A stretch of 20,641 nucleotides of DNA from a virus. Below, piece by piece: positions 1-6,195 of this stretch (position 1 is its first letter; every line of letters begins with the position of its first letter). The stretch is taken from positions 1 to 20,641 of IMG/VR virus record IMGVR_UViG_3300042991_000658; one strand, 5' to 3'. The position numbers and the translations under genes were made by a program. A model generated the notes under the pieces. That model saw only the letters and a program-made list of their open reading frames with translations. It did not search any database and was not told where the DNA came from.

Positions 1-164
1 GTGAACTTCGTGGACGTGTACCCACGTCCACGGCATGGCACGTGAACTTCGTGGCCGTGTACCCACGTCCACGGCATGGCACGTGAACTTCGTGGCCGTG
101 TACCCACGTCCACGGCATGGCACGTGAACTTCGTGGACGTGTACTCACGTCCACGGCATGGCAC
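1..164. repeat. 41-bp tandem repeat array, left end (4 units)
   Basis: Four consecutive 41-bp units start at 1, 42, 83 and 124, each beginning GTGAACTTCGTGG and ending CATGGCAC. Within a unit GTGGACGTG and CACGTCCAC form a 9-bp inverted repeat around TACC. Some units carry GGCCGTG instead of GGACGTG, which puts one mismatch in the stem, and one has TACTC in place of TACCC. The period is not a multiple of three, so a conserved repeat protein is unlikely. The same array closes the right end of the window in the same orientation. Confidence 0.95.
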
Positions 165-384
165 GTGAACTTCGTGGTCGTGGTGCAAGAAGGGAATTGC
201 GCCGGCTGGCCGCTCCTCGCTCTTGTCCAGCCTGGCGCAAGGAATGAATTGCAACCACGTCCACGGCATGGCACGTGAACTTCGTGGTCGTGGTGCAAGA
301 AGGGAATTGCGCCGGCTGGCCGCTCCTCGCTCTTGTCCAGCCTGGCGCAAGGAATGAATTGCAACCACGTCCACGGTATGGCAC
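165..384. repeat. Two 110-bp direct repeats nested in the 41-bp array
   Basis: Two nearly identical 110-bp units (165-274 and 275-384) begin and end with 41-bp-repeat sequence but hold an insert of about 70 bp. The insert has an imperfect inverted repeat, TTGCGCCGGCTGG against CCAGCCTGGCGCAA, so each unit could fold into a second hairpin. The units differ by CATGG versus TATGG near their ends. It looks as if a hairpin module entered one 41-bp unit and was then duplicated with it. Confidence 0.93.
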
Positions 385-457
385 GTGAACTTCGTGGACG
401 TGTACTCACGTCCACGGCATGGCACGTGAACTTCGTGGCCGTGTACCCACGTCCACG
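385..457. repeat. 41-bp repeat, last units of left array
   Basis: One full 41-bp unit (385-425, TACTC variant) is followed by a partial unit that stops after the right arm of the hairpin at about 457. Unique sequence beginning TGGAGCCTGCG follows. Confidence 0.9.
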
Positions 458-756
458 TGGAGCCTGCGACGTGGGGAACCTATCCCCGGCGCGCTGGAAC
501 TGTGTTCGTGGGTTGAGCGGGCGGGGCTGTACTCAGCCGCCGTCCCGCTGAACCCACGACTACCGACAGTTGTTTTTCCTGGAAGGGATTGAGTTACCTT
601 GCGGTGCGGCGCTTTTCGCACGGCAAGGAATGACGCTGGGAACCTATCCCCGGCGCGTTGGAAGGGATTGAGTTGCGCGGGGGCGACGCGGCCACTGTAC
701 CCGACGCGAGAAGCGGTTCGTCATCTTCCAGAAAAGAATGAAATAAACCCCTGCCC
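458..756. other. Gene-free, hairpin-rich region
   Basis: No convincing gene is visible. Two strong hairpins occur: arms 507-521 and 544-558 (15 bp, one mismatch) and arms 597-608 and 617-628 (12 bp, one mismatch). Two direct repeats also occur: a 26-bp repeat with one mismatch at 474-499 and 638-663, starting GGGAACCTATCCCCGGCGCG, and TGGAAGGGATTGAGTT at 580-595 and 659-674. The second motif resembles AAGGAATGAATTGC in the 110-bp repeats, so the same modules seem to have been shuffled. This could be structured RNA, protein-binding DNA or decayed repeats. Confidence 0.7.
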
Positions 757-785
757 TTGACAACCTTTCCCAACTTGCCTATAAT
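757..785 (+). promoter_or_regulatory. Consensus sigma70-type promoter for the HTH gene
   Basis: TTGACA at 757-762, a 17-bp spacer, and TATAAT at 780-785 match the consensus perfectly. The expected transcript start, about 7 nt past the -10, falls on the ATG at 792, so the mRNA should be leaderless. Confidence 0.85.
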
Positions 786-791
786 GCCTAT

Positions 792-1025
792 ATGACTAAA
801 GCCATCCCCGTCCCCGATGAAATGACCACTGCTGAAGCCGCCCAGGAATTGCACTGCTCTGAGCGGACAGTAAGGAACATGATTAAACGTGGAACACTTA
901 ACGCGCGTAAACTGGACCCGACTGCAAAAAGCATTTATTACGTCTCGCGTGTGGAAGTTTTTGCTTTGGCTATGGGGAATTCCGCCCGCGGAAAGAAACC
1001 AACCCGAAGAACTAAAGCCGCTTGA
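792..1025 (+). CDS. Excisionase/MerR-type helix-turn-helix protein
   Basis: This 77-aa protein has an N-terminal HTH at about residues 11-33 (MTTAEAAQELHCSERTVRNM), the pattern of the helix-turn-helix-17/excisionase family. A KSIYYVSRVEVFAL segment follows, placed like the recognition wing of those proteins, and the tail is very basic. Family members bind DNA as recombination directionality factors or small regulators. It lies on the far side of the att-like tRNA fragment from the integrase and is transcribed the opposite way, which fits an Xis or a regulator of integration. The ATG lies at the predicted transcript start with no Shine-Dalgarno. Excisionase versus transcription regulator cannot be settled from sequence alone. 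Confidence 0.8.
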   Translation: MTKAIPVPDEMTTAEAAQELHCSERTVRNMIKRGTLNARKLDPTAKSIYYVSRVEVFALAMGNSARGKKPTRRTKAA

Positions 1026-1077
1026 CCTATTAGGTATCCTGCTGGGAGTGCTGGCAATCGTCGCCGTCTTCCACAGA

Positions 1078-1117
1078 TAAAACAAACCCCGCTCTCATGC
1101 GAGAACACGAGAGCGGG
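1078..1117 (-). terminator. Rho-independent terminator, leftward
   Basis: A perfect 9-bp stem, CCCGCTCTC (1088-1096) with GAGAGCGGG (1109-1117), encloses a 12-nt loop. On the minus strand it is followed by GGTTTGTTTTA, so it suits leftward transcripts leaving the integrase and tRNA fragment. Confidence 0.65.
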
Positions 1118-1176
1118 AGCGACGGCCCTAAACGTCGCAAGGTGACTGTAGCACCTTAACAATCGAATAGGGACAG

Positions 1177-1225
1177 AGCGGGTGATCGGACTCGAACCGA
1201 CGATATCTTGCTTGGGAAGCAAGCG
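1177..1225 (-). other. Partial tRNA-Gly(CCC) 3' part, candidate attP core
   Basis: On the minus strand this reads as tRNA positions about 25-73: anticodon stem CTTGC/GCAAG around loop TTCCCAA (anticodon CCC), a 5-nt variable loop, T-arm GTCGG-TTCGAGT-CCGAT, the acceptor strand CACCCGC and discriminator T. The D-arm and the partner acceptor strand GCGGGTG are absent upstream, so it is not a full tRNA gene. Elements that integrate into tRNA genes carry such a 3' copy in attP next to the integrase, which restores the host tRNA on integration. The integrase stop codon is 11 bp away. If the element were integrated, the same fragment would mark one chromosomal junction. Confidence 0.85.
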
Positions 1226-1236
1226 TTCCCAAGTAT

Positions 1237-2064
1237 TTATTTGAGCCGCTTCATGGGCAGGTAATCTCGCATTGCTTCGAGCTTCAAAGTCCGCGTATAC
1301 CTGATAATCATATCGGAATGCGACCAGCGTCCCCCTTCCATGAGTACACGTTCAGGCGCGCCGCAGACGGTTGCCATTGTTGCGAATGAACGGCGGAAAT
1401 CATGGGGTGAAAGTTTGATCCCGATCCGTTCACCCCAAAGGTGAACAATTGTATTGAGACCTTCGGGAGTCAAACCCTGACCCTTGCACTTTCGCACCGC
1501 CACAAAAAGAAAACCACGCGGAAACAAATTCTTTCGATACTCTTTCCAATATTTGATATGAGCCGCCGTCTCAGACGAAAAGACCGCCGCCCGATACTGA
1601 CCGCCTTTCACCAGGACTTGAAGCACACATCGTTCCGTGTCTGTGTCGGCTTGTTGAAGACGGCACAACTCAGACGCACGTAAACCAGTATCTAATGCCA
1701 GCGCGCAGAGAGCCAGGTCCCGGGCGCCGACGGCAGTAAAGCGGTCAAACGAAGCCAGCAAGATTTCAGCGGTTTTGAAATCAATCGCTCTTTGCGGTTT
1801 GCCGAGGATCCGTTTTAAGCGGGCAGTTAGCGCAGGATGGGAATTTCCATAACGCCAGGCCAGGAATGAGCGGCAGGCGGCTAATGCCATGCACTGACGG
1901 GCGTTCCCCCACTTCTGCTTTTGTAGAAATGAAAGCAGGCCTGAAGCGGTCAAATCCATTTGGGGAAATTCAAGCGCGAAGCGATTGAGTACATCTCGAT
2001 ATGTACGTTTCGTTGTTTCGGCGTAACCGCTTGACGCCAAAAACTCATCGACATCCCTATTCAA
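1237..2064 (-). CDS. int: Tyrosine recombinase / integrase
   Basis: This 275-aa site-specific recombinase should cut and rejoin DNA between attP and a host tRNA-Gly gene. The N-terminal part, to about residue 85, resembles a SAM-like core-binding domain. The catalytic set is visible: R129 in DTGLRASEL, K153 in VKGGQ, H221 and R224 in SPHDFRRSF, H249 in RWSHSD, and nucleophile Y256 in IIRYTR. Length is normal for the phage/XerD group. The start is TTG at 2064, because GGAG lies 7 nt upstream and the nearby ATG frame stops after four codons. The 3' end abuts the tRNA fragment, the usual int-att arrangement. Confidence 0.95.
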   Translation of the reverse strand: MNRDVDEFLASSGYAETTKRTYRDVLNRFALEFPQMDLTASGLLSFLQKQKWGNARQCMALAACRSFLAWRYGNSHPALTARLKRILGKPQRAIDFKTAEILLASFDRFTAVGARDLALCALALDTGLRASELCRLQQADTDTERCVLQVLVKGGQYRAAVFSSETAAHIKYWKEYRKNLFPRGFLFVAVRKCKGQGLTPEGLNTIVHLWGERIGIKLSPHDFRRSFATMATVCGAPERVLMEGGRWSHSDMIIRYTRTLKLEAMRDYLPMKRLK

Positions 2065-2298
2065 TTTTCATCTCCATAGGCTTATTCAGGCTTGCCATCC
2101 CGCCAGCCTGTTGACGCATCTCACGCCGCAAACGTGGGAACAAACAGACGCTCGCCTGCCAGCAGAGTTTCCACACAGAGCGAGAGGCGAGCGCCCGCAA
2201 ACATTCTATCGCGAAAGGAGATTTTTGTAACAATCAATTTCTGCCTGGCACTGCCAAATCGTATCCAAGTATTTTCAATTCAAAAGGAGAGTTTCCAC
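2065..2298. promoter_or_regulatory. Divergent intergenic region with stem-loop
   Basis: This spacer separates the leftward integrase from the rightward early genes and should hold both promoters, but no consensus pair is clear. A perfect 9-bp inverted repeat, CGCTCGCCT (2149-2157) and AGGCGAGCG (2185-2193), has a loop that contains GAGTTTCCAC, the tail of the leader motif found before three genes here. A Shine-Dalgarno-like GAAAGGAG near 2213-2220 has no usable start after it. Confidence 0.45.
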
Positions 2299-2448
2299 AT
2301 GGCTACCATTCCTATGACCAACGGCAAGTTCAAGAAAATTCCGCACGTTACCGCTGTCATCCGTCCCGGCACGAACCCGAAGATGCCGACTGGAAAAGGC
2401 ACGGGCAACATCCGCCCGAAGCCAGCCCCCGCCCCCAAACCCAAATGA
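2299..2448 (+). CDS. Small basic Pro/Lys-rich protein, unknown function
   Basis: This 49-aa protein starts MATIPMTNGKF and ends in a Pro-Ala-Lys tail (PKPAPAPKPK). I do not recognise it. The frame is open further upstream, but ATG 2299 is chosen because AAAGGAGAGTTTCCAC directly precedes it, the same leader used by two other genes in the window. Its stop overlaps the next start as ATGA, implying translational coupling with the LexA-type protein. The basic, low-complexity sequence would suit a nucleic-acid-binding peptide, but that is only composition. Confidence 0.65.
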   Translation: MATIPMTNGKFKKIPHVTAVIRPGTNPKMPTGKGTGNIRPKPAPAPKPK

Positions 2449-2669
2449 CCACACGCGAGAGAGTCTTTATCGCGATCCTGAAATTCTGGCGGGAGAATGC
2501 CATCCCGCCAGTCATTCGTGACCTGATGAAAGAAGTCGGCTTGAAGTCTACCAGCGCGGTACGGTTTCATATCTACGCACTGGAAAAAGACAAGCGACTT
2601 CGGATGATCAGGAGTCACCCTGTTCCTACTGAAATCGAAAAACTAATCAAAGGAGAGTTTCCACAATGA
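2445..2669 (+). CDS. LexA-type winged-helix DNA-binding protein (stand-alone)
   Basis: This 74-aa protein matches the N-terminal DNA-binding domain of LexA in layout: RERVFIAILKFWRENAIPPV, then IRDLMKEVGLKSTSAVRFHI as helix-turn-helix, then a short wing. The C-terminal S24 autoprotease domain of full LexA is missing, so it cannot be inactivated by RecA-driven self-cleavage. It is probably a small repressor or activator of element genes. Starts and stops overlap as ATGA with both neighbours, so the three genes from 2299 to 3433 form a coupled operon. It also supplies the ribosome-binding site of the next gene within its own 3' end. Confidence 0.75.
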   Translation: MTTRERVFIAILKFWRENAIPPVIRDLMKEVGLKSTSAVRFHIYALEKDKRLRMIRSHPVPTEIEKLIKGEFPQ

Positions 2670-3433
2670 ACGCACAAGATCAGTCCATCAAGGACATTAT
2701 GAACGAACGTATCAAAGGCTTGTTACGCAAGCCTGCCCAGGCGCAGAAAGAGAAACGTCCCCACAATAAATTGTGGATTGCATCCGTAGGCTTCAACGCT
2801 ACGATGTTCTTTCTTGATTTCGTTTCTGCTGTGACTGTTGCCATCCTGACCAACGTCATGTACGGCGTGATGACCTTTCTGGCTGGTTTTCTAGCCCTGC
2901 TCCTGCATGAAAACCTGTTTACTAATGCTCATGCTGACAGATCGCAAAAGAATATCGCCATCGGTGGCGGCGTCCTGGCTATTGTTTCCACCGTTGCTAT
3001 CGGCGTCCTGGCGGGCATCGTCAACGTGACCAACATTGTTGGCCTGCTTCCCACTCTCTCGCTTGAGGTGGGTATTGTTATCTCGCTGGTCGGTGTTGCA
3101 GGTATTCACGGTGTTTTATGGGGCATCTACTTCTTCATGGACGAAGGTCACCAAACCGCCATGAAAGTAAACTCCAATATGGCCTACCGTGAACGTCAAC
3201 GCCAGCAATTCGATGACGCCAAGAAAGATATTCTGGCCGTGAAAGAAATCGCGAAGGAACTGGATGCGATGGGCGATGATGCCGACCTGATCGGAGAAGC
3301 CTATCGCGAGAATACAGGCAAAGACTTGATCAATGCATCCCAGCCTGCTCCTGCACTGGCTGATCAGTTATTCATGCGAAAGGAGGCCGAAGCCGGCAAC
3401 TCCTTTCGTCCCGACGGAGAAGTTCAGTCGTAA
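2666..3433 (+). CDS. Four-helix membrane protein, unknown function
   Basis: This 255-aa protein has a charged N-terminus (1-35), four likely membrane helices at about 36-60, 64-82, 97-118 and 133-158, and a hydrophilic, charged C-terminal region of about 95 residues with helical segments (RERQRQQFDDAKKDILAVKE). No signal peptide or known catalytic motif is seen. The leader AAAGGAGAGTTTCCACA precedes the ATG and the gene is coupled to the LexA-type gene. Membrane proteins in early phage operons often act in exclusion of other phages or in host membrane takeover, but I cannot assign a role. Confidence 0.8.
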   Translation: MNAQDQSIKDIMNERIKGLLRKPAQAQKEKRPHNKLWIASVGFNATMFFLDFVSAVTVAILTNVMYGVMTFLAGFLALLLHENLFTNAHADRSQKNIAIGGGVLAIVSTVAIGVLAGIVNVTNIVGLLPTLSLEVGIVISLVGVAGIHGVLWGIYFFMDEGHQTAMKVNSNMAYRERQRQQFDDAKKDILAVKEIAKELDAMGDDADLIGEAYRENTGKDLINASQPAPALADQLFMRKEAEAGNSFRPDGEVQS

Positions 3434-3443
3434 GCATCGCCCC

Positions 3444-3584
3444 GTGATCACCAGGCTCTGCGCTTGCGGATGTGGTGAAACGTTTCAGACCACCTTCCCG
3501 AACAAGACCACCAAGAACGACGCCCACCGCAAGCGTCTGTCACGGCTAAATGTCACGGAACGCTCTGTGACAATCGAAGTGTAA
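3444..3584 (+). CDS. Mini-protein with CACGCG zinc-binding-like motif
   Basis: About 46 aa if it starts at GTG 3444. The frame is open back to an ATG at 3333, which would overlap the membrane-protein gene and has no good ribosome-binding site; the true start is uncertain. The core RLCACGCGETF followed by NDAHRKRLSR resembles a small zinc-ribbon-like motif, with three closely spaced cysteines and a later His in place of Cys. The C-terminus of the second methyltransferase (16019-16765) has nearly the same layout, RLCACGCGRTV and AGCRKRMQR. A nucleic-acid-binding role is plausible. Confidence 0.55.
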   Translation: MITRLCACGCGETFQTTFPNKTTKNDAHRKRLSRLNVTERSVTIEV

Positions 3585-3595
3585 TAGGAGAAACC

Positions 3596-3799
3596 ATGCA
3601 AATCTACCATGTCATAGTGATTGATGATCGCGTCAACGTTCCGCTCAGGTATATCGTCAGCGCGCCTGACGAAGCCACGGCCTGCACGTATGCTACAGCG
3701 CGCGCATGTGTGGACGCGGGCCTGCCCTTTTCTGCCTGTCCGCCGTTTTCTGTACTTGAAGTAGAGATGGCGAAACCAGAATACCTGAGGGTGGTGTGA
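3596..3799 (+). CDS. Hypothetical small protein
   Basis: This 67-aa protein begins MQIYHVIVIDD and is not recognised. It shows alternating strand-like stretches (IYHVIVID, LRYIVSA, SVLEVEMA) and an alanine-rich helix, suggesting a small alpha/beta fold. The start is well supported by TAGGAG placed 6 nt before the ATG. It lies in the early operon between the CACGCG mini-protein and the next unknown gene, with one base between its stop and that gene's ATG. Confidence 0.7.
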   Translation: MQIYHVIVIDDRVNVPLRYIVSAPDEATACTYATARACVDAGLPFSACPPFSVLEVEMAKPEYLRVV

Positions 3800-3800
3800 G

Positions 3801-4184
3801 ATGCCGCGCAAATCTGTAAAAGAGAACATTCGGCGCATTTACGAACAGCGCGCTGACAACTACAAACATCATTTTGAATGTCGGTTACAAATCAAAACGA
3901 TGAGTGAAGACACGCGCAACACTTACGCCCACGCCGCCGGCCACCTGCAAACACCTAAGCTTTCTGTCTTTGGAGCCACCGACTACACCAGGGACGAAGG
4001 AGCTGTCTTGATTCAACTCGCCAATCAGATCGGAAGTCGTGACCCCTGGCTGATCAATCCCTGGTATACGAGCGAAGCCGGCTGGAAAGCGCTTCAGGAA
4101 GCCTGGGACAACCTGCCCGAGCCAGTAGATTTTCTCACAAGCAAACGCGAGTTATCCACAGTTCAGAACGAGAGTACTACCTAA
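3801..4184 (+). CDS. Hypothetical protein ending at the origin region
   Basis: This 127-aa protein has a basic N-terminus (MPRKSVKENIRRIYEQRADN) and Trp-rich C-terminal half (DPWLINPWYTSEAGWKALQEAW). I do not recognise the family. It is the last gene before the DnaA-box cluster, and the first perfect box (4152-4160) lies inside its 3' coding end, so its C-terminal sequence is partly shaped by that site. Position beside the candidate origin makes a replication-related role worth testing, but no primase, helicase or initiator motif is visible. Confidence 0.7.
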   Translation: MPRKSVKENIRRIYEQRADNYKHHFECRLQIKTMSEDTRNTYAHAAGHLQTPKLSVFGATDYTRDEGAVLIQLANQIGSRDPWLINPWYTSEAGWKALQEAWDNLPEPVDFLTSKRELSTVQNESTT

Positions 4185-4435
4185 ACTACGAGAGCAAGAG
4201 TTAAATGCTGTCAAAGTTATGCACAGCCCTGTGGATAACTGCCAAGTTATCCACAGGGCGGACAAGTAAAACCAGACAGTACAGGCCAAAGTAAAAAGTT
4301 ATCCACAGTGTATGTGGATAAATCACAAAGTTATCCACAGGTGGCTGTGGATAAAATGATAGTAAATTTCTCTCGTGAAAATGGAAAGGCGAAATGATTT
4401 CTACTCGCAGACCAAAAGTTATCCACATATCCACA
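4152..4435. other. Candidate replication origin: DnaA-box cluster
   Basis: Eight perfect copies of TTATCCACA or its complement occur at 4152-4160, 4230-4238 (-), 4247-4255, 4299-4307, 4313-4321 (-), 4331-4339, 4346-4354 (-) and 4419-4427. TTATGCACA at 4217-4225 and ATATCCACA at 4427-4435 are near matches. Three pairs form inverted repeats: CCCTGTGGATAACT with AGTTATCCACAGGG around 4 nt, 4299-4321 around 5 nt, and 4331-4354 around 6 nt. This density matches a DnaA-dependent origin. No replication initiator gene is recognisable in the window, so the element may rely on host DnaA. A DnaA-titrating site is the main alternative. Confidence 0.75.
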
Positions 4436-4467
4436 GCCCCCTACTACGACATACTAACAAGGTAAAC

Positions 4468-4800
4468 ATGATATTACATAAACTTTTCCTATTCATAGCC
4501 CTGACGCAAATTGCGTGCGTCACAAGTGCGGCCATGATTGCGCCCACGTCCACGCTCACGCCAACCGTCACGGAGGCTTACTCAGGCGCAGTCTGGACGC
4601 CATCTGTGGCCGCCCCTGATGAGACAATCTGCCTGCGCGCGCAGACTGACCTTTACATTCGCACCCATCCAAGCGAGTCATCCCGCGTCTTGTCCTGGCT
4701 GTACGAAGGCAATGAAATTCACGTCGCCGCCCTCGGTGCCGACTGGACATGGGTGGGGCAGGGGTACGTCCGCTCGAAATATCTGGAGTTGTGCAAATGA
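4468..4800 (+). CDS. Exported SH3b-domain protein, possible lipoprotein
   Basis: This 110-aa protein has a hydrophobic N-terminal segment (MILHKLFLFIALTQIAC) that looks like a signal peptide. Cys17 could be a lipid-attachment site, though Gln at -3 is unusual for a lipobox. A Thr/Pro-rich linker leads to a bacterial SH3-like domain at about 55-109 (DLYIRTHPSESSRVLSWLYEG ... WTWVGQGYVRSKYLEL). Such domains often bind cell-wall peptides. Cys55 and Cys109 could pair once exported. The frame is open from 4375, but that upstream part lies in the DnaA-box region, and ATG 4468 gives a clean signal peptide. Its stop overlaps the methyltransferase start as ATGA. Confidence 0.75.
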   Translation: MILHKLFLFIALTQIACVTSAAMIAPTSTLTPTVTEAYSGAVWTPSVAAPDETICLRAQTDLYIRTHPSESSRVLSWLYEGNEIHVAALGADWTWVGQGYVRSKYLELCK

Positions 4801-5435
4801 GAAATTTAAGGCTACTCGATTTATTCTGTGGCGCGGGCGGAGCAGGGGAAGGCTATCACCGCGCAGGCTTCGAGGTTGTGGGCGTGGATAAAGAGCCTCA
4901 ACCGCATTATCCCTTTGAGTTCCACTTGGCAGATGCGTTCGAATATCTTGCAAAGCATTATCAAGAATTCGATATTATTCATGCAAGCCCGCCATGTCAG
5001 AGATATTCGCGGATAACTGGACGCAAAGAAGATCACCCTGATCTACTACAAGTCACGCTTGATGCACTCAGGAAAACAAACAGGCCATATATTTTGGAAA
5101 ACGTGCCTGGGGCGCCAATGCAAAATTACGTCATGTTATGTGGAACAATGTTCGGGTTGCGAGTATTCAGGCACAGGCTTTTTATGTGCAATCCGCAAAT
5201 CACATTCGCGCCGGCCTTATGCAACCATTATGATCACTCTTCCAACGGCGGACGCAATGGCGACAAGAAATATCCAGATGCAAAATTCATTACCGTCACA
5301 GGATCAGTGCATCCAATCGCTAAAGCAAAAAAAGCAATGGGCATCGAATGGATGACCCGAGCCGAACTCGTGGATGCCATCCCGCCAGCGTATACGGAAT
5401 GGCTGGGCAAAACCATGATGGGATTACTCAAATGA
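4797..5435 (+). CDS. C5-cytosine DNA methyltransferase (first copy)
   Basis: This 212-aa enzyme should transfer a methyl group from S-adenosylmethionine to cytosine C5. Motif I is LLDLFCGAGGAGEGY (6-20), catalytic Cys67 is in ASPPCQ, ENVPG (101-105) is motif VI, FRHRLF (124-129) occupies motif VIII, and AIPPAYTEWLGKTMM is the motif IX/X region. It is much shorter than typical restriction-linked enzymes, with a target-recognition part of perhaps 50 residues. ATG 4797 is chosen because of the ATGA overlap and motif I close to the N-terminus. No cognate nuclease is adjacent, so it is probably an orphan enzyme against host restriction or for regulation. Confidence 0.92.
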   Translation: MRNLRLLDLFCGAGGAGEGYHRAGFEVVGVDKEPQPHYPFEFHLADAFEYLAKHYQEFDIIHASPPCQRYSRITGRKEDHPDLLQVTLDALRKTNRPYILENVPGAPMQNYVMLCGTMFGLRVFRHRLFMCNPQITFAPALCNHYDHSSNGGRNGDKKYPDAKFITVTGSVHPIAKAKKAMGIEWMTRAELVDAIPPAYTEWLGKTMMGLLK

Positions 5436-5767
5436 CTGCGCCGCGCAAACTCCAACGCCTGCACAAGAAACTCAAATCCTACCAGGCTGTTGCAAAAGCT
5501 CAAAATGTCAATGTTTTTTGGGTCATTCAGGTATTGACCGAGACGGGCCGGGAACCTGTCAGCAAAGATATTCGCGCAAAACTCTTCCTACCCTTGACAC
5601 ATCGAGCGAAGCCAGGCACAAAGCAGGATGCGCCCGTGCCGCCGTATCTCAATTGGTGGCGGCATCTGACGAAGGAAGAACGCCGGAAGATTATGTTGAT
5701 GGCGTATATCGAAAAAAAATCAGAAGAAGCAACACTCGCTTTTCAAAAGGAGATACTATGTCCCTGA
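5432..5767 (+). CDS. Hypothetical protein coupled to the methyltransferase
   Basis: This 111-aa protein starts MTAPRKLQRLHKKLKSYQAV and is basic at the N-terminus. A helix-rich segment (VFWVIQVLTETGREPVSKDI) and a Trp-containing part (PYLNWWRHLTKEERRKIMLM) follow. The ILTETGREPVSKDIRAKL stretch looks like a short helix-turn-helix, but I do not recognise the family. Its ATG overlaps the methyltransferase stop as ATGA, and it overlaps the next gene by 10 bases, so it sits in a translationally coupled operon. It may partner the methyltransferase; that is inference from position only. Confidence 0.7.
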   Translation: MTAPRKLQRLHKKLKSYQAVAKAQNVNVFWVIQVLTETGREPVSKDIRAKLFLPLTHRAKPGTKQDAPVPPYLNWWRHLTKEERRKIMLMAYIEKKSEEATLAFQKEILCP

Positions 5768-6084
5768 CAGACCAAATCCAAAAGTTGATCAATCTCGCCC
5801 AGGTCACAAATGTACCTGTTCACACCAAGTTATTAAACGGCTTGCATCTATGGCTGGTATTCAACGGCACGAATAAATTCAAGTTCATCATTGGCCGCCA
5901 GAAGGTGACACCGTCCTTTCGGGAATGGAATACTTGTTTGGATTACTGGCCGTATCCGGTTCCGATTAGCACGCCGCGTCGGAGTCAGGATGAGCATGGG
6001 AGAAATTTTTACCTGACCGGCTTTGTGCCGTTCCTGCCAACTCTCAATGATGCGGACGGTCAAACGCCGCCGCATATCTCATAG
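5758..6084 (+). CDS. Hypothetical protein, last gene of early operon
   Basis: This 108-aa protein starts MSLTDQIQKLINLAQVTNVP and continues with a strand-rich stretch (NGLHLWLVFNGTNKFKFIIG) and an aromatic, proline-rich end. No known family is recognised. The frame is open upstream to 5518, but ATG 5758 is chosen because AAAGGAG lies 5 nt ahead of it; the longer form would lie almost wholly inside the preceding gene. A strong terminator follows within 15 bases, so it closes the operon. Confidence 0.72.
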   Translation: MSLTDQIQKLINLAQVTNVPVHTKLLNGLHLWLVFNGTNKFKFIIGRQKVTPSFREWNTCLDYWPYPVPISTPRRSQDEHGRNFYLTGFVPFLPTLNDADGQTPPHIS

Positions 6085-6098
6085 TTTGCCAAGTTTAT

Positions 6099-6128
6099 CC
6101 CCCGCACAGGAGAGCGGGGGATTTTAGT
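6099..6128 (+). terminator. Rho-independent terminator
   Basis: CCCCCGC (6099-6105) and GCGGGGG (6114-6120) form a 7-bp GC stem with an 8-nt loop, followed by ATTTTAGTT. It separates the early operon from the virion operon. Confidence 0.85.
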
Positions 6129-6160
6129 TAACTAAAAGTCCATGAAACCACTAGGACATA

Positions 6161-6189
6161 TTGACTTTGTAATTTATTTATGCTACAGT
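6161..6189 (+). promoter_or_regulatory. Promoter of the virion operon
   Basis: TTGACT at 6161-6166, a 17-bp spacer ending in TGC (extended -10), and TACAGT at 6184-6189. It lies just after the terminator and upstream of the structured leader and all packaging genes, so it probably drives the late operon. Confidence 0.6.
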
Positions 6190-6195
6190 GTGCGA

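Noticed and set aside
1-457. CRISPR array
   Set aside because: The units are contiguous with no unique spacers, and no cas gene is present.
1177-1236. Complete tRNA-Gly gene
   Set aside because: The D-arm and the 5' acceptor strand are missing, so only a 3' fragment is present.
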